Of a DNA stretch of 60,000 nucleotides, positions 44,384 to 56,292 are shown piece after piece. The number at the start of each line of letters is the position of its first letter. Position 1 is the first letter of the stretch. The stretch is from Adiantum capillus-veneris (taxonomy: Eukaryota > Streptophyta > Polypodiopsida > Polypodiales > Pteridaceae), in NCBI GenBank assembly GCA_014529385.2, contig CM043943.1, positions 159,608,247-159,668,246 of the forward strand, in the 5' to 3' direction. The notes beneath the pieces were generated by a model. That model was not told the origin of the DNA, ran no database searches, and saw only the letters and a list, made by a program, of their open reading frames with translations. The translations under genes and the position numbers were made by a program.

Positions 44384-44593
44384 AGAGCACACAAGCTACA
44401 AGATTTGCTCTTTGGAAGACATCAGCAACAAACCTCGACATCAGAAACCCTTGAGTTAATTACTCAAGACCCAGCTCTTGCACAGCATAGTGGTTTGGAT
44501 TGCATTGATCTTCAAAGCATGGTATAGCCAACCATGGCTATGCATAGACACGATTGTTCAACCCATGCACACAGTCATCCCGGAGTACGCCAT

Positions 44594-45520
44594 CTAGGAG
44601 GGGTGGAAGGGCACTAAGTACTAAGTAATTAAGGGCAATGTTTGAAGAGGGAGAAAAAAGTTCCATGTTAACATGTGATTTGTTTGTAAATTACCTAATA
44701 ATGCCCTTATAATTCATCATTAAGGGAAAATTTGTTGGTAATATCTTCCCGATGAGTGTAAATAGTGTATATACTAGCAGAAAATCATCGATATGTAGTC
44801 CTTTTTGGGTATTTTTCATCATTTTATTGATAATGAGACTTAAAAATAGAAAAATCCAACAGAAAATAATCAAGCTGTGTTTTTCAATAGATTTTCTTAA
44901 TTATTGGAATTGAAAATTATTTTTTAGAGCATTTTGTTATTTTCTTTGATTTTTTCAATAAACATGTCAAAAATTAATAATAAATAGCAAGGAAGCTCAA
45001 ATGGAAAAACGGAAGATACGACGGTGATTAGAAAGACAAGGCGGATACGCACAAAAATTTTCAATGAAATTAGAAGATGAAAGGGGGAAGCATAAATTAG
45101 GCGGCCAGGCCTAGTTTTGCAAAATTCTTGCAGAATGAGCTACAGGAATCCTATCAAGGAAATTTTTGAGTCTAACATAGATTTCACGGCCTAGTAGGGC
45201 TAACGAGAGAATCTGGGAAAAATTGGTTCGGGAAGTCCGGGTATAGATATCCAAGATAGGCTAAAACCACCTCATTTCCACTTGTGGCCTTGGTAGAGAG
45301 AGCTTTTCAACCTCTTTCGCGCATCTTTTCCGAAGTCTACACTTCCCCGTTTTCAGCACTGTCGCATACGAGACATGAGAGGTAAGTTCTTTACTCGTCA
45401 ATGATCCATTTTGTACGACCGGTAGCTAGTCTAAACCCCTAGAAAAAACCCTAGAAACCAAGCAGTGCACGAAGACCTACGACCAAAAACTAACCATAGC
45501 GGCCTGTCAGCTTGACTAAA
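44594..45520 (+). other. candidate polypurine tract and LTR-like region after Gypsy-2
   Basis: TAGGAGGGGTGGAAGGG at 44594-44610 resembles a polypurine tract, so the next several hundred bases could be a 3' LTR. Near 45380 AGAGGTAAGTTC resembles a leader splice donor, as in the LTR at 58.84 kb. Without a 5' partner this remains a guess. Confidence 0.35.
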
Positions 45521-47340
45521 TCAGATGGGATTTGAATTGTAGCATGCCCTAACATAATAGAACCTTTCTTTATCATCAGTTGACCATTCGGCAGGGGTCG
45601 AGGGGGTCCCCAATAGAAAAGCTAGGTTTTGGCAAATGCCAGAATTTCGATCTGACTTCAGAATTAGCTTGCCTACGAGGTTCATATACAATGTATATGA
45701 TTGGTTTGGTGAAATCAAACCAAGCAGAGCCCTCGAAAAGCAAAAAACGGCTCGAAGGCTACAAAGCGTCAAATTCGACATACGGGATCAGAGTGCTTTT
45801 TATTGGAGAGCTTCTGATTTAGAGCTTTTTGCAAAAAATTAGGTCTTTCTTGGGTTTGAGCTTAATTTGTAGACTTTTTTTATTATTCTTGGTCTGACAT
45901 GGCTACATGAAAACATGTATCAGTGTGAAAATAATTCCCATTGAAGTTTCACACCTATATTTTGTGCGCTAGGATGGCCAATCTAGTAAATATCAATAAA
46001 GAAATTTAAGGTAATCTATTTTTGAAAAATATTTTAATGGTAGAGAGAATTTTAGGGTCTACATGACTTCAAATTATCATGCTTATGGTAAATCAATATT
46101 TTGGTTAGCATACTTAAAAAACTACTAGATTTCCAAGTTTAAGAGGTATCCAAAAGACCAAAGGGAAGGGAAAGGGTGCAAAAAAGTACACTAAGGACAA
46201 GAGGTGTTTTACATTAGTAGATAGTGGGAAAATTCTTAGATTTTATTTTAAATTCAAGCCTTTCTGGTTGGATGTGGGTGTCAACTTTTGTTTCTTTTTA
46301 GAGATATAATTTGGTGTCATTTAGAGCAATTCTACTTCATTATAGCATCTTAAATACCTAAAAGTTTGTATGTTACTAATGTACCTCACAATCAAATCCA
46401 CTATTGAAAATATTTAGTCATTGCATAGATATATTCAATTAGAAAATCCTAAAAAAAATATCCTCGGGTCTTCATCTAAACATGTGGAAAACATTAGAAA
46501 GGGTTGTGGATCTACCATAGAAGAATGATTTAGTTGTGGATGTAATCTAGCCACAACTTACCTTGTAAGGTCACACTTTGTACGAGAACAAACACACACT
46601 AATCGTTAGCTAGATAGAGGTGGTAAGATGAATCTTTAGATGGGTAAATAGTGCAAATTTTAGCTAGGGGCATTCTTAGTATATCTATTTTTGATGATAT
46701 AACCTTGCAAGTAATCGAGTTGATACCAAGAAATACAAAGTGGAGAAGGATAGGGTGATAATTTTATGGCGGGTGGTAAAGCGCGTGTGAGTATCTAGTC
46801 AATAGAGCTACCATCAATGTATTTGTTAGGAAAATGGAAGACGAAATGGGTGAAATAAAGTACGTAGCTACCAAGGAGGATTGATTATTCTTCAAAAATC
46901 TAGGGAACTTGAGATACTAGGGTTCTATAGACCCATCAAGAGCATAGGTTAATATCCCTCCTCTATGTCTCTACAAATCATTTGAGATAGTCAAGAGTCT
47001 TCAACATTACACAATCCTCAATAATAGACTTGGATGTGTGATAGTTCATTGATAGCAAAGATTAGGGAAATAATTATACACCGTGACAATTTTCCTTATG
47101 ACTAGACAAAAGTGCTAGTGTGCCAATGGTTGCCATTGGAGACTTTGCAAACTTAACCCCATTACATCCAGCTTCCACCTTGATTAAATTAACCAACCGA
47201 GCCTAGATAGTAAGAACAACTAAAGTCAAGCTTGATAAAGAAGCGGAAACAAGTTTCTAAGATTAAGGTACAAGCCTAGAATAGCTATAGAATGCACTCT
47301 CATGGATCACTTTTGGTGCTATAAGCTGTGCTACATGTGT
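45521..47340. other. unassigned AT-rich sequence
   Basis: Short open frames near 45580-45840 overlap each other and match nothing I know. No gene or repeat recognised in the rest. Confidence 0.4.
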
Positions 47341-47700
47341 TCTGGAAATGCGCCATAGTTAGTGGCTCTTCTAGACATAATTGTTTGCATGTATGATTTC
47401 TTATTGCTTAGATTAAAAATATGGTTAGGGCATGTTGTTATATGATTACATACTTGTCATGAGAGAGGGGTTACAAGCTATAGGGACGTATGAAATAACA
47501 CTTGAAGAACCTTTTTGATGCATGTATTTGGAAATGTGCCATAGTTAGTGGCTCTTCTAGACCTAATTCTCTATATGTATGATTTTTAAGAGATTATATT
47601 GAAAGTATAGTTAAGACATGTTTCTATGTGATTACGTACTTTCTACGAGGGAGGGGTTACAAGATACAGGGACATATGCAATAGCAAAGAACCAAGAGTA
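47333..47700 (+). repeat. 186-bp tandem duplication
   Basis: Two imperfect copies offset by 186 bp. Each begins GGAAATG(C/T)GCCATAGTTAG followed by TGGCTCTTCTAGAC, and shares ATGTATGATTT, GATTACGTACTT-like and GAGGGGTTACAAG blocks (47344 onward and 47530 onward). Confidence 0.85.
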
Positions 47701-48448
47701 GCAGAGATCGAGTGCATCTTTGAATGGGAATGCAATGTGTTGCCAACTATCTCAGTAAGAAACTAATATAAGAATGAGAAGGAGCTAGAGGACTGCTTTT
47801 AAAATATGTAATCTACTATTTTAAGTGAGGTTCAAGTTTGCCTCAATTATAACAAGGCCATAGTGATAACATTGGCTCGATCAAAGGGTCCATAAGGGAA
47901 GCGTTCCACATCTTCTTCTCTCTGTTTGTGTGTGTTTAATTTTGACTTTGCATGGTGGTACCAGTATTGTTTTCTATAAATGCATGTAGTTAAATTTCTT
48001 AACTTATACTAAGACGGTCTTAGGAGTCATGGAAAAGACAAAATTTTATGATACTGGCCGTTACTCATTCCATTACTCAATCCATGCTTGTTGGATTGGC
48101 CTTTAGATATTACTATATAACCTAAGGCAATATTATAAGACTCAAGAATCCCCAAAAATAATATGAATATGAGGATGACGAAGGGGCTCTTGGACCTCAA
48201 TAATCTTACGCATTGTCAAATCTCCCCACTTCAAAGTATCAAACCCTTTCCTCAAGGTTTGCAAGGTCATAAAAAATATATCCGAATTGTGCTAGATTTG
48301 GTAAAATCATTATCTAACATGTCAGCCTCAAAATTGAAGATTGTATAGAGTCGTGGGGTCAGCTCTTAATGGCATACTCAATGAAAAACTATTCTTCCAA
48401 AATTATGGGACTTATTTCAATAGAACCAGTGAAGACATTTTTTTTTAG
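47701..48448. other. unassigned sequence
   Basis: No gene recognised. Confidence 0.4.
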
Positions 48449-48455
48449 CAATGTG

Positions 48456-48901
48456 GGACTTACTGCAAAGGAAAAATTCCCAAAATATCTCTCAAAATTC
48501 AAAAATTTTCAAAATACCCTTTATCAATTTTAATGCATTGCTCCAAATTTTGTATTTTTTGACAATAGAGATCCATCTTCAAGTGTCAATATTTATATAA
48601 ATTTTCATGACCGAGCTCACAAATAGAGGTATTTGTGTCTACTCTCATAATAATCCATTTTAATCTAAGAGCCCACAATGCCATCCAAATCGTAGTTTTG
48701 TCATCTTCGGTTGAGGGGTAACTTATGAGAGCTCTAGAAAGAAGAGTGTTCGGAGATGTTTATGAGAGTTATAGGGGGTATTTTGGAAAATTTGGGAGTT
48801 TTTAGGGGCATTTTGAGAAATTTTGGAAAAAGGTTAGCGATATTATGAGAATTTTTGGAATTTGAGGGGTATTTTGGGAATTTTCCCTTTGGAATAAGTC
48901 C
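48456..48901. mobile_element. MITE-like element with about 65-bp terminal inverted repeats
   Basis: The left end GGACTTACTGCAAAGG then AAAAATTCCCAAAATATC and CTCAAAATTC matches the reversed right end GGACTTATTCCAAAGG then GAAAATTCCCAAAATACC and CTCAAATTCC. The arms run about 65 bp (48456-48523 and 48838-48901) with few mismatches. Similarity may extend outward a few bases. The length of about 446 bp and lack of coding sequence fit a MITE. No clean target-site duplication was seen, so the superfamily is open (long arms are reminiscent of Mutator-like elements). Confidence 0.8.
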
Positions 48902-48989
48902 TCAAATGTTAAAATAAAATGTGTTTGTTGGTCTTCTTGCAACCACTCTCACAATTTTGAAAAAGATTTTTCACTCGGTGCATCGTTGA

Positions 48990-49218
48990 GAGCTCACAGT
49001 TCGTGCGGGCGCGCGGATGGATTGTGAGCTCTTCCTCTACACAATCTTCAATTTCTAAGGGTACTTTGGTGACTATTTGATAGCAAATGGACACAATCCA
49101 TAGGAAACACGAGACCCCCCTAAAAAATCTTCAATTTTGAAAGGTATTTTGATAAAATTTTTGATAGCAAATCAAGAGCTCGCAGAGTGTCCGCGCGCAC
49201 GCAGACGGACTGTGAGCT
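48990..49218. repeat. pair of GC-rich near-palindromes in a tandem duplication
   Basis: 48990-49031 starts GAGCTCACAGTTCGTGCG and ends CGGATGGATTGTGAGCTC; 49176-49218 starts GAGCTCGCAGAGTGTCCGCG and ends GACGGACTGTGAGCT. Each can fold on itself. The sequence between them repeats CAATTT(C/T) and TTTGATAGCAAAT blocks, so the unit of about 185 bp was duplicated. Confidence 0.75.
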
Positions 49219-52190
49219 ACTGCAACTAGATAGAGGATGTTTTAAACAATAGTTGGCGGGGTGCTGATGTTACTGAAGATGTTGCACGATCATGTCTACT
49301 CTCGTTACACTGACAGATGGCGGAAGCCACGGACTTGATGGCAGGGTGGTGATGAACGGAGGGGAGCTACTTTTGACACCACAAACCCCACCGCCATCCC
49401 CTACAGATGTCTAATTCAGAGACGAGTTGCTCAACATGCTCTTGCATGTCTTGAGCTGTGATGAGTGCCTCTGGTGCGGAGGTGACCCTCTACCAAGTGA
49501 ATCGAGAAGCTGCAGTCAATCATTCACATACAGAAGCTGCAGTCCTCTCTCATCTTCTTCTTCTTCTTCTCGCAGCCTTGAAATTTGGGTGAGCGCACAC
49601 GAAACCCAGCCACACACAATCACACATACCTTTTGAGAAATTTGCAGATGCAGCGGCTAACCCTTTCCTACGCAGGGCAAGAGCCCATAGGCTTAGCATA
49701 GTTAGTGGCCCCGATAGTTGGACAAGACTTCTTTGGGCCCTCTCTTGTGCAGAAGCTTAATCACAACTTTGTTCAATGCAGATATTTTGCGTTTACTATG
49801 TAGAGATGAGGCGCAAATAGAAGGGCGATTGGGAGACAACGCTACGCTATGAAGCTCTTCAACCACTCCAAATTGGTTCTCTTTAGCAACACAAATGATA
49901 GTTTTTTATGGGGAGATCATTATTGAGTAGGGATGAAGGACTACCCTTACGGTTTTGACGGGCTCGGTTGCAAGAAGAAGCCGAAGGTTATTTAGAGGAA
50001 AGCATTGCACTGATGGAATGGGCTAACATTAATGCTAACGGAGTGGCTGCAAGAAGACATATTGTGCTGCAAGAAGAAGCCAAATGATTTGAGGACCACC
50101 ACAGATTCTTCCCGCTTCTCCTGCCCGGCGACCCTTCCTCTGCTCGAACCACGACTAGAATCGGTCTCTTTGGCTACCACAAGGAAGCACCATGGAAGTT
50201 CCACACATCAGAATGGTGTATCGGAGAAGATGGTCCTGCCCATGACTCAATCCTCTGCCTCGATGAAGAGTAGTGATGGCTCAAGCTCCTCTTACAACAT
50301 GGTGGATGTTGTAGCACTCCTGACACCATGTTCGTGTCCAACATCATGGCTTGGAGGACTAAAAGGTAAATTGCTGCACAGAGGTGTTTGCACAGCCGCT
50401 CGATTACATACAAATATGCTTTATCAATCTGCCGATGTCAAAGAATAGTAGTCAAAGATCTCCAAGTATTAAGATCATTGTTTGGTTTTGCCCTCACTAT
50501 TTTTACTGTAGCTATCAACCAATTCTAGAAACTAGTCTGCTTTAAATTCTACAATGCATGGGTGAATGCTACCTGATCCTATTGTGCTCAAAAGGATTCC
50601 AACAATTGATGACCACCACAAATTCGTTTTGAGATGGTGATGGGCACAACTAAGAACTTCAAGGTGTTGAATGTAGTGAAGGGATTATTGGAGAGAGCAT
50701 TAGTAGTACCCCACCCTTCATTTCTAATGTAAGTTGAAGACCTTCATTATATGGCCGCACTTCGAGAGCTAAATAGGAGATAGTTTACATAGAAAATCAG
50801 CCAACATATGCATTGGCAAGGAAGGCCTCTAAGAGTGGTGCCCTCCCAAGTTTGTAAGAGTTGGATGTTCGTACGTAGTCCATGTAGAATGTTTGCATTG
50901 CTTGGTGCGTTCATGAGGTGCGGATTACAGATCGTGGTGATGGGGAGCTAGCTACAAGAGGTTGGGCTACATGCTACTCAGTGGGTTAGAGGATGTGGTA
51001 ATAGGGAATGGCCTTCTTGGTGTGGAGAAGAACACTTGATCATCCACAACTCTTTGAACCTACCCTCATCATCATCACCATGTGATTTTGTTATTTTTCT
51101 ATGAGTGATTGTGCCCATGAAACCTTCTGCAAATTCTTCTTCATTATTGACATGGCTTATTGAGCTGAGTGTTTTCTTTGGTAGAGCCTAGGATTGGTCA
51201 ATTTTGTTTTTTGGTTCTCCACTCAAGTCGGGCTTTCAACCCTTCTTGGCCACAAACCATTAGAATGAGAAGACTTGGGCAACTCTAAGGTTTAAAGGAA
51301 TCCATGTTTCTGTCGTAATTGTGCACAAAATTTTAACTGGAAGTATGAATACCACAATGGTATCTACAGAGTGGGTGATGGTAGAGCTATTGTATGCCCC
51401 AAAATCAAATCTAGCTAATTAAGTTATAAGAGGAAATAAGTGCACATGTACAACTATGGTAGCAAGTGGAGTCACATTTTTATAGCATGGCGTACCTGCA
51501 AGCATTTGTTTTATTTTTTTTGAGGCTACACTCACCAGTGCCATTGCTCCTACCACATCTTGTGAGGGCGGGGTTGGTGTTCATGGTTGGTGTTCATCCA
51601 ATGAAATGGGGCTCTTTGGAGGTCCGAGGACAAATCTATATTTAGTGCCTTATACCTTTTGAGAGAGGCTATAAAGGATGCCCAGGTAACCATTTAGTTA
51701 TTACCATGATAAGACTTGACATTGCCAATCTTTTGCATTGTTTTTCATTGGCATCCTCTTGTTCTAAGATCCTAGTAGATGAGTTCATGGGGATGTCTAA
51801 TTATCATGTAATTTCATGCTTGACATGCCATATTATTTCTAGTAGTACCTATCATCCACTATAAAAACTTTAGTAGTCCTGTTCTACATGTATTTAATAT
51901 TCCAACAAAAATGCATAGTCAGGGCAAATAAATATCATAAGCATGGTTAGCTTCAACACAAGGATAAGCATTCAAGCTGTTAGTTCCTTGCCTCTAATCT
52001 ATGGATAGAATACGAAGAGGCTCAATAGATCACAAAACTTTGTTGTAGCCTTGCCTACAATAACCACTTCTTTGGAGTCTTGTCCACGTGCTCCACTCAT
52101 GCCTTTGTGTACCATTATCCCCTCTAATATCGGGCCTACATCCATTGTATTATCTAACAAGTAGTTGCCCATGTTTTCCTACTGAATCAT
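49219..52190. other. unassigned region, no recognised gene
   Basis: This 3-kb stretch is less AT-rich than its surroundings around 49.2-50.4 kb and has an open plus frame at 50032-50448 (138 codons) without known motifs. Another frame there reads RIGLFGYHKEAPWKFHTSEW, also unrecognised. TGCAAGAAGAAGCC is repeated at about 49970 and 50069. It might be a decayed host gene, but I cannot identify it. Confidence 0.35.
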
Positions 52191-52194
52191 TAAT

Positions 52195-52197
<3 letters not shown>

Positions 52198-52236
<39 letters not shown>

Positions 52237-52255
52237 ACACAGACACACACACACA
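52198..52255. repeat. (AC)n microsatellite
   Basis: About 56 bp of ACAC repeats with two AGAC interruptions. Confidence 0.97.
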
Positions 52256-54400
52256 ATCTATTGTAGAACTAGAATGATTCTTTAAGATTTGTCTCCATGG
52301 TTTCCACTTTTTGAGACTTCATGGATGATTTGTGCTTGCTTTTTCCAATACCATATTGTCCTCCAATATAAAAACCCTTCACATGTTTTGACTACCGATG
52401 AATGGTTTTGTGACATGTTGAGCCTCTCAACAAGAGTCTTCTCAAATGAGCATCATGATCTAAGACACATACAACCTGCTAATACCTTCACATGCGTATC
52501 CACACCATCAAGATCCAGCACACATTTGCTAAAAGTTACTAGTTAAAATATTAGTTCGCATAGACCTGCAGACATATCGATATCAAATAATAAAATTGGT
52601 CGTATTCACCTTCTCTTGCCTAGTTTGAAACTTCTCCCTATGACAAAGCCTCGGGTGATCCTCATAATGATTTTAATATTAAACATTGTTTGCTCCCCTC
52701 CACTCCCGGGGGATTCACCATGGAAAACGTATCGCACCACGTAAGTGCAAGGGAGGGGGTTTTTTTTAGAAGTTACATAAGCGTATAAGCTAGGGGTAGA
52801 CCCCCAATAATTTATCTCTTAAGCTTAAAAATAAGGGAGGGGGTATCATATTTATTGGTTGCGGGGGGGAGTGAGAAAAGGAAAAAATAAGAGGAAGTTT
52901 TTGTGTTTCAAAATCATTGCTTCCCAAAAGAGTCTGCACTTGAACTTTTGAGTCAATAGCTACAAAGATCCATGCAAGAACTAACACTGCTTTGTATCAA
53001 TTGATTGTTTTGTGATTATAGTTCATTTGTTGAGGGATGAAAGCTATAAAGAGTTTGTATAAATGCAAATTTACATGAAGAACCTAGCACAACTATATGA
53101 CCATGTTTTCTGAGTAATTTAGATGGGGCAGAATTGGATGAGTAGCTAGAGTGCAAGCTGAACACATACATAGTTTGAAAGTCAAACTAAGACACATTGA
53201 GAGTACATCTAGTTATCAATATAAGTGGTTCCTTAGTACGTTGCCAGTCACTATGCACGCTCTTTGACTAGTTTTACTCAGTTAGATCATGTGAGACCTA
53301 AATTTTATATGTATGATAATTTTATGCATTGATTGTCGTATAAGCGTAGAAAGGGGGGTCATATTCCCTAATATGAGTCGTATATAGGAGTTTTATCAAA
53401 GTTGTCCGCTCATACGTGGAGTCCCATTTTATATATAGAGTGAATCCCCCGGGCCTCCACTATTGATACACCCATTGTTCTTCTATTACTCCCATGTTCT
53501 CGCTACGTTAGATGCCAAACGAGGAACAAAAATGGCCTATAGATAATTTCTCCAAAGGAACCAATCAATTATTTTCCAATAAGCGTTCCAATGTCATATT
53601 CTTACAATAAATGGGAAAGTGAACAACCAAAAACCACGGCATGCAAGCGTGGAACCCAAAGAGACCATAGCTTAGCAAAGAAGTGTAAACCTAGACAAGG
53701 AAAACCCTATTGAGGGATCCCAAAGTGATACCAAGAGAACACTTTGAAGGTGAGGAAACCCCTCACTTGCCCAAAAAGAGGCATTATATGAACTTGCAAG
53801 AGTGATTGGAACACCCACAAGGCCATCAATAATGGAGTTAACATTTCTCTTTGTACACTGCACAACCCAAGCCCAAACTGAGACATTGGATAAGCCAAAC
53901 CTATAGGAGTGACTACAACACCTACAAGGCTAGTGAAAGTGGAGTTAACATTAAGCCAAGCCTAAACTAAGGCATTGGATATGACAAAAGTAGGTAACAA
54001 AATTGAACAAGGAAAAAGATGACATGATTATATGTATAACATTATTTTGTTGAAATTTTCATTATAGTCTCACTTAAAATACATTAAAATCCCCTCCCAC
54101 TCATAGACAATAAGCTTATTTGAGCATGCAATGAAAAAATCTCTAAATGTTTGAAAAAAGCTCTAAACTAAAAGCTCACAAATTTATTATCCCCACGGGA
54201 TCAAACTGACTCCAAATGAGCCAGAATTGGATGAGTTGCTTCACCACTATGTTGCGGACAAGTCCAAAGCCTCAAAGTTGACTGACCAACCCAACAGGCA
54301 ATGTACTCACAGAAATCGGTGATTTTAGAGTCGACAAAGCACAAGGTGATGCCGGCAAGACCAAACTTGACCAAATTCAATTTAGGACTTGTTTTAGGTG
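52256..54400. other. unassigned sequence with a small tandem duplication
   Basis: No gene recognised. An imperfect duplication of about 105 bp covers 53796-53985: ACACC(C/T)ACAAGGC, GGAGTTAACATT and then CAAACTGAGACATTGGAT or CTAAACTAAGGCATTGGAT recur. Confidence 0.5.
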
Positions 54401-54455
54401 TATAGAATGTGTCTAGGTCAAAATTTGTAAGCTTTGCAAAAAAAAAGTCACTATT

Positions 54456-55055
54456 GTAAATAATCACGATTATTTACTTTTGCACTATTTTTGCTTCGAA
54501 ATTGTATCATCACCTCACCTATCATGTGTACACACCTATTACATGGCACAAATCATGTATGAGCCAAAATGAGCGCCTATAACTTGGAAAATTGCCAGAA
54601 AATGTAAAGAAGTATTTGCAAGCCAATTTTTGGGTTATGGACAACATTTCTTGATCCAAATCACCTCATATCTCATACACAGGGTCTATACAATGCCTAG
54701 AACCAAATTGTACCAAAAAATGTTGATTTTGGTAGAAAAGTTAATAATCGCGATTATTTACTTTCTAGCCAAAATGAGGGAATTTTGATATTTTGCCATC
54801 ATACATCCAAAGTACATGATGTGTTAAGCCCACTAGCCAAGTTTGAACCAATTTGGAGCTCAAAATCTCAAATTTTTACTATATCTACTCTTTCAGAGAC
54901 CTAAAGCAAAAATCTAGTACCATTTTCACCCTATGCATCCAAATGAGCCCATATTTCACTCAGAGCATGTATTTGGTATATACTTCAAGCTTGTGATGCC
55001 AAGTTTGCAAAATGTTGAAAAAATTACTTAGTTGTAAATAATCGCGATTATTTAC
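54456..55055. repeat. three CG-centred palindromes about 290 bp apart
   Basis: Half-site GTAAATAATCG meets its reverse complement CGATTATTTAC. The 55034-55055 copy is a perfect 22-bp palindrome. The copies at 54456-54477 and 54740-54761 each have one mismatch. All continue into TTT and are preceded by AAAA(A)GT or similar, so they probably mark degenerate tandem units of about 284-294 bp. Confidence 0.9.
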
Positions 55056-55239
55056 TTTGGTTGCAAAATTTTGTTTGGACTTTATAATTTTGTTCCTTGC
55101 ATGTTTTTATGCATCTATGCTTGCTCAAAAATTGATTTGAAGCAAATTGGACCAAAATTGTCAGCATTTCAGACTTAAGGACATTTCAGAGAAAAATCCA
55201 ACAAATCTGCTAACTTTGACACTCTATTCACTGAACAGG

Positions 55240-56270
55240 AGCCGTGCAAGCAGCAGAGAGGGCCAAGAAGAAGCTCAACCAGAAAGAAAAGTTGCAAGAG
55301 TTGCCCGCATACCAATTGGATCCAGATTCAGTCAAAGCTGCTAAGGCAGCCTATCACTTCAAAGAACAGCTAGAAGAGCATCACACCCCAGTATTCACCG
55401 ACAGATTCAAGAGTGAGGAGGGACATTAGGTCGAGTTGAAGCTCCTATCAAAATAAGTATATGGTGTTTCCACGAAGCTTGAGACCAAAGTAGCCAACGC
55501 AGGCTAGGACTTCCAAAAAGCTTACGAGCTTTTGTCCACTGTTAAAGAGGATAGAACTGCCCAAATTTCTGACCCGCAGGGAAATAAAGTCTAAGTGGTA
55601 ATAACCAAAGAAACAGTGGAAGAAGCACTCAGACTGCCCACAAAAGGAATGACGATGAGGGCAAGGGACAAGAAAACGGCAAGTACTTTCACCAAAGAGA
55701 CCGCCACAGTCACCTTTGCAGATCTAATTCACAAGCAAGTGGAAGAGCCAGCCCGATTATACCACTAGCATTTCCACTTCCTGGCAAAAAGGCCACCAAG
55801 GTACACCACGCCAAATCATGCGGTTGCCACCACTTTCACGCAAGTTCTCAATTCAACAACCAGGCAACCGGTGGACCACACCCAATTTGTCTTGACCACT
55901 CTGAAAGGCACAAAGAAAGAAGGAAAGATTACTTACTTGGGTGCATCAGAAGTCTTGACAAGGATTACGTACCATGCCATCGGTATGGCCGAAAACCTAC
56001 CATCTGCCCCAACCAAAAAACGTGGATATTGGTAGCACAATCATCTCCTCGATCTACAAGATCAGCCAAGAGATCCTACAGATCTGATGAAGAGTCAACT
56101 GAAAGCTCACTGAAAAGACACAGCAGTGACACGTTAGATAATGAGGAGAAGAGAGCACAAAGAGAGGAGATGAAAAGAAAAGCCGTGGATGCACACCAAG
56201 AAGAGCCCGTGCAAAAACAAGCCCGCTTTGAAAGAGGAAAACATGCTTACCAACACAGGCGATAAGGACA
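55240..56270 (+). pseudogene. N-terminal part of the coiled-coil LTR-element protein
   Basis: Starts near VQAAERAKKKLNQKEKLQEL (55238 onward) and, reading through stops near 55427, 55455 and 55508, continues FQKAYELLSTVKEDRTAQIS, VVITKETVEEALRLPTKGM, and HFHFLAKRPPRYTTPNHAV. The VxITxETVxEALxLPxxGM pattern resembles a domain found in accessory ORFs of plant Athila/Tat-like elements, but I am not certain. 56029-56265 is a Ser/Arg/Glu-rich region after another frameshift. Confidence 0.6.
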
Positions 56271-56292
56271 AGGAAAGGACTCGGAAAAATGG

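Larger units (their letters stand above)
36301..44620 (+). mobile_element. Gypsy-2: LTR/Gypsy retrotransposon with two protease-like domains
   Basis: Plus-strand order: gag with zinc knuckles, spacer, retropepsin 1, linker, RT, RNase H, duplicated integrase zinc domain, integrase core, integrase C-terminus, retropepsin-like domain 2 and basic tail. RT precedes integrase, so it is Gypsy. A purine-rich run TAGGAGGGGTGGAAGGG at about 44594-44610 may be the polypurine tract. LTRs could not be matched, so the boundaries are approximate. The sequence is unrelated at close range to Gypsy-1, and it too is broken by stops and frameshifts. Confidence 0.9.

Noticed and set aside
44596-45400. A confirmed 3' LTR for Gypsy-2
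   Set aside because: The purine tract is suggestive, but no matching 5' LTR was found left of 36.3 kb, so only a tentative entry is given.
50032-50448. 138-codon plus-strand ORF as a host gene
   Set aside because: No recognisable domain, and alternative frames look equally plausible; left as unassigned.
52088-52285. Small ORF with His-Thr repeats
   Set aside because: Translation of the (AC)n microsatellite.
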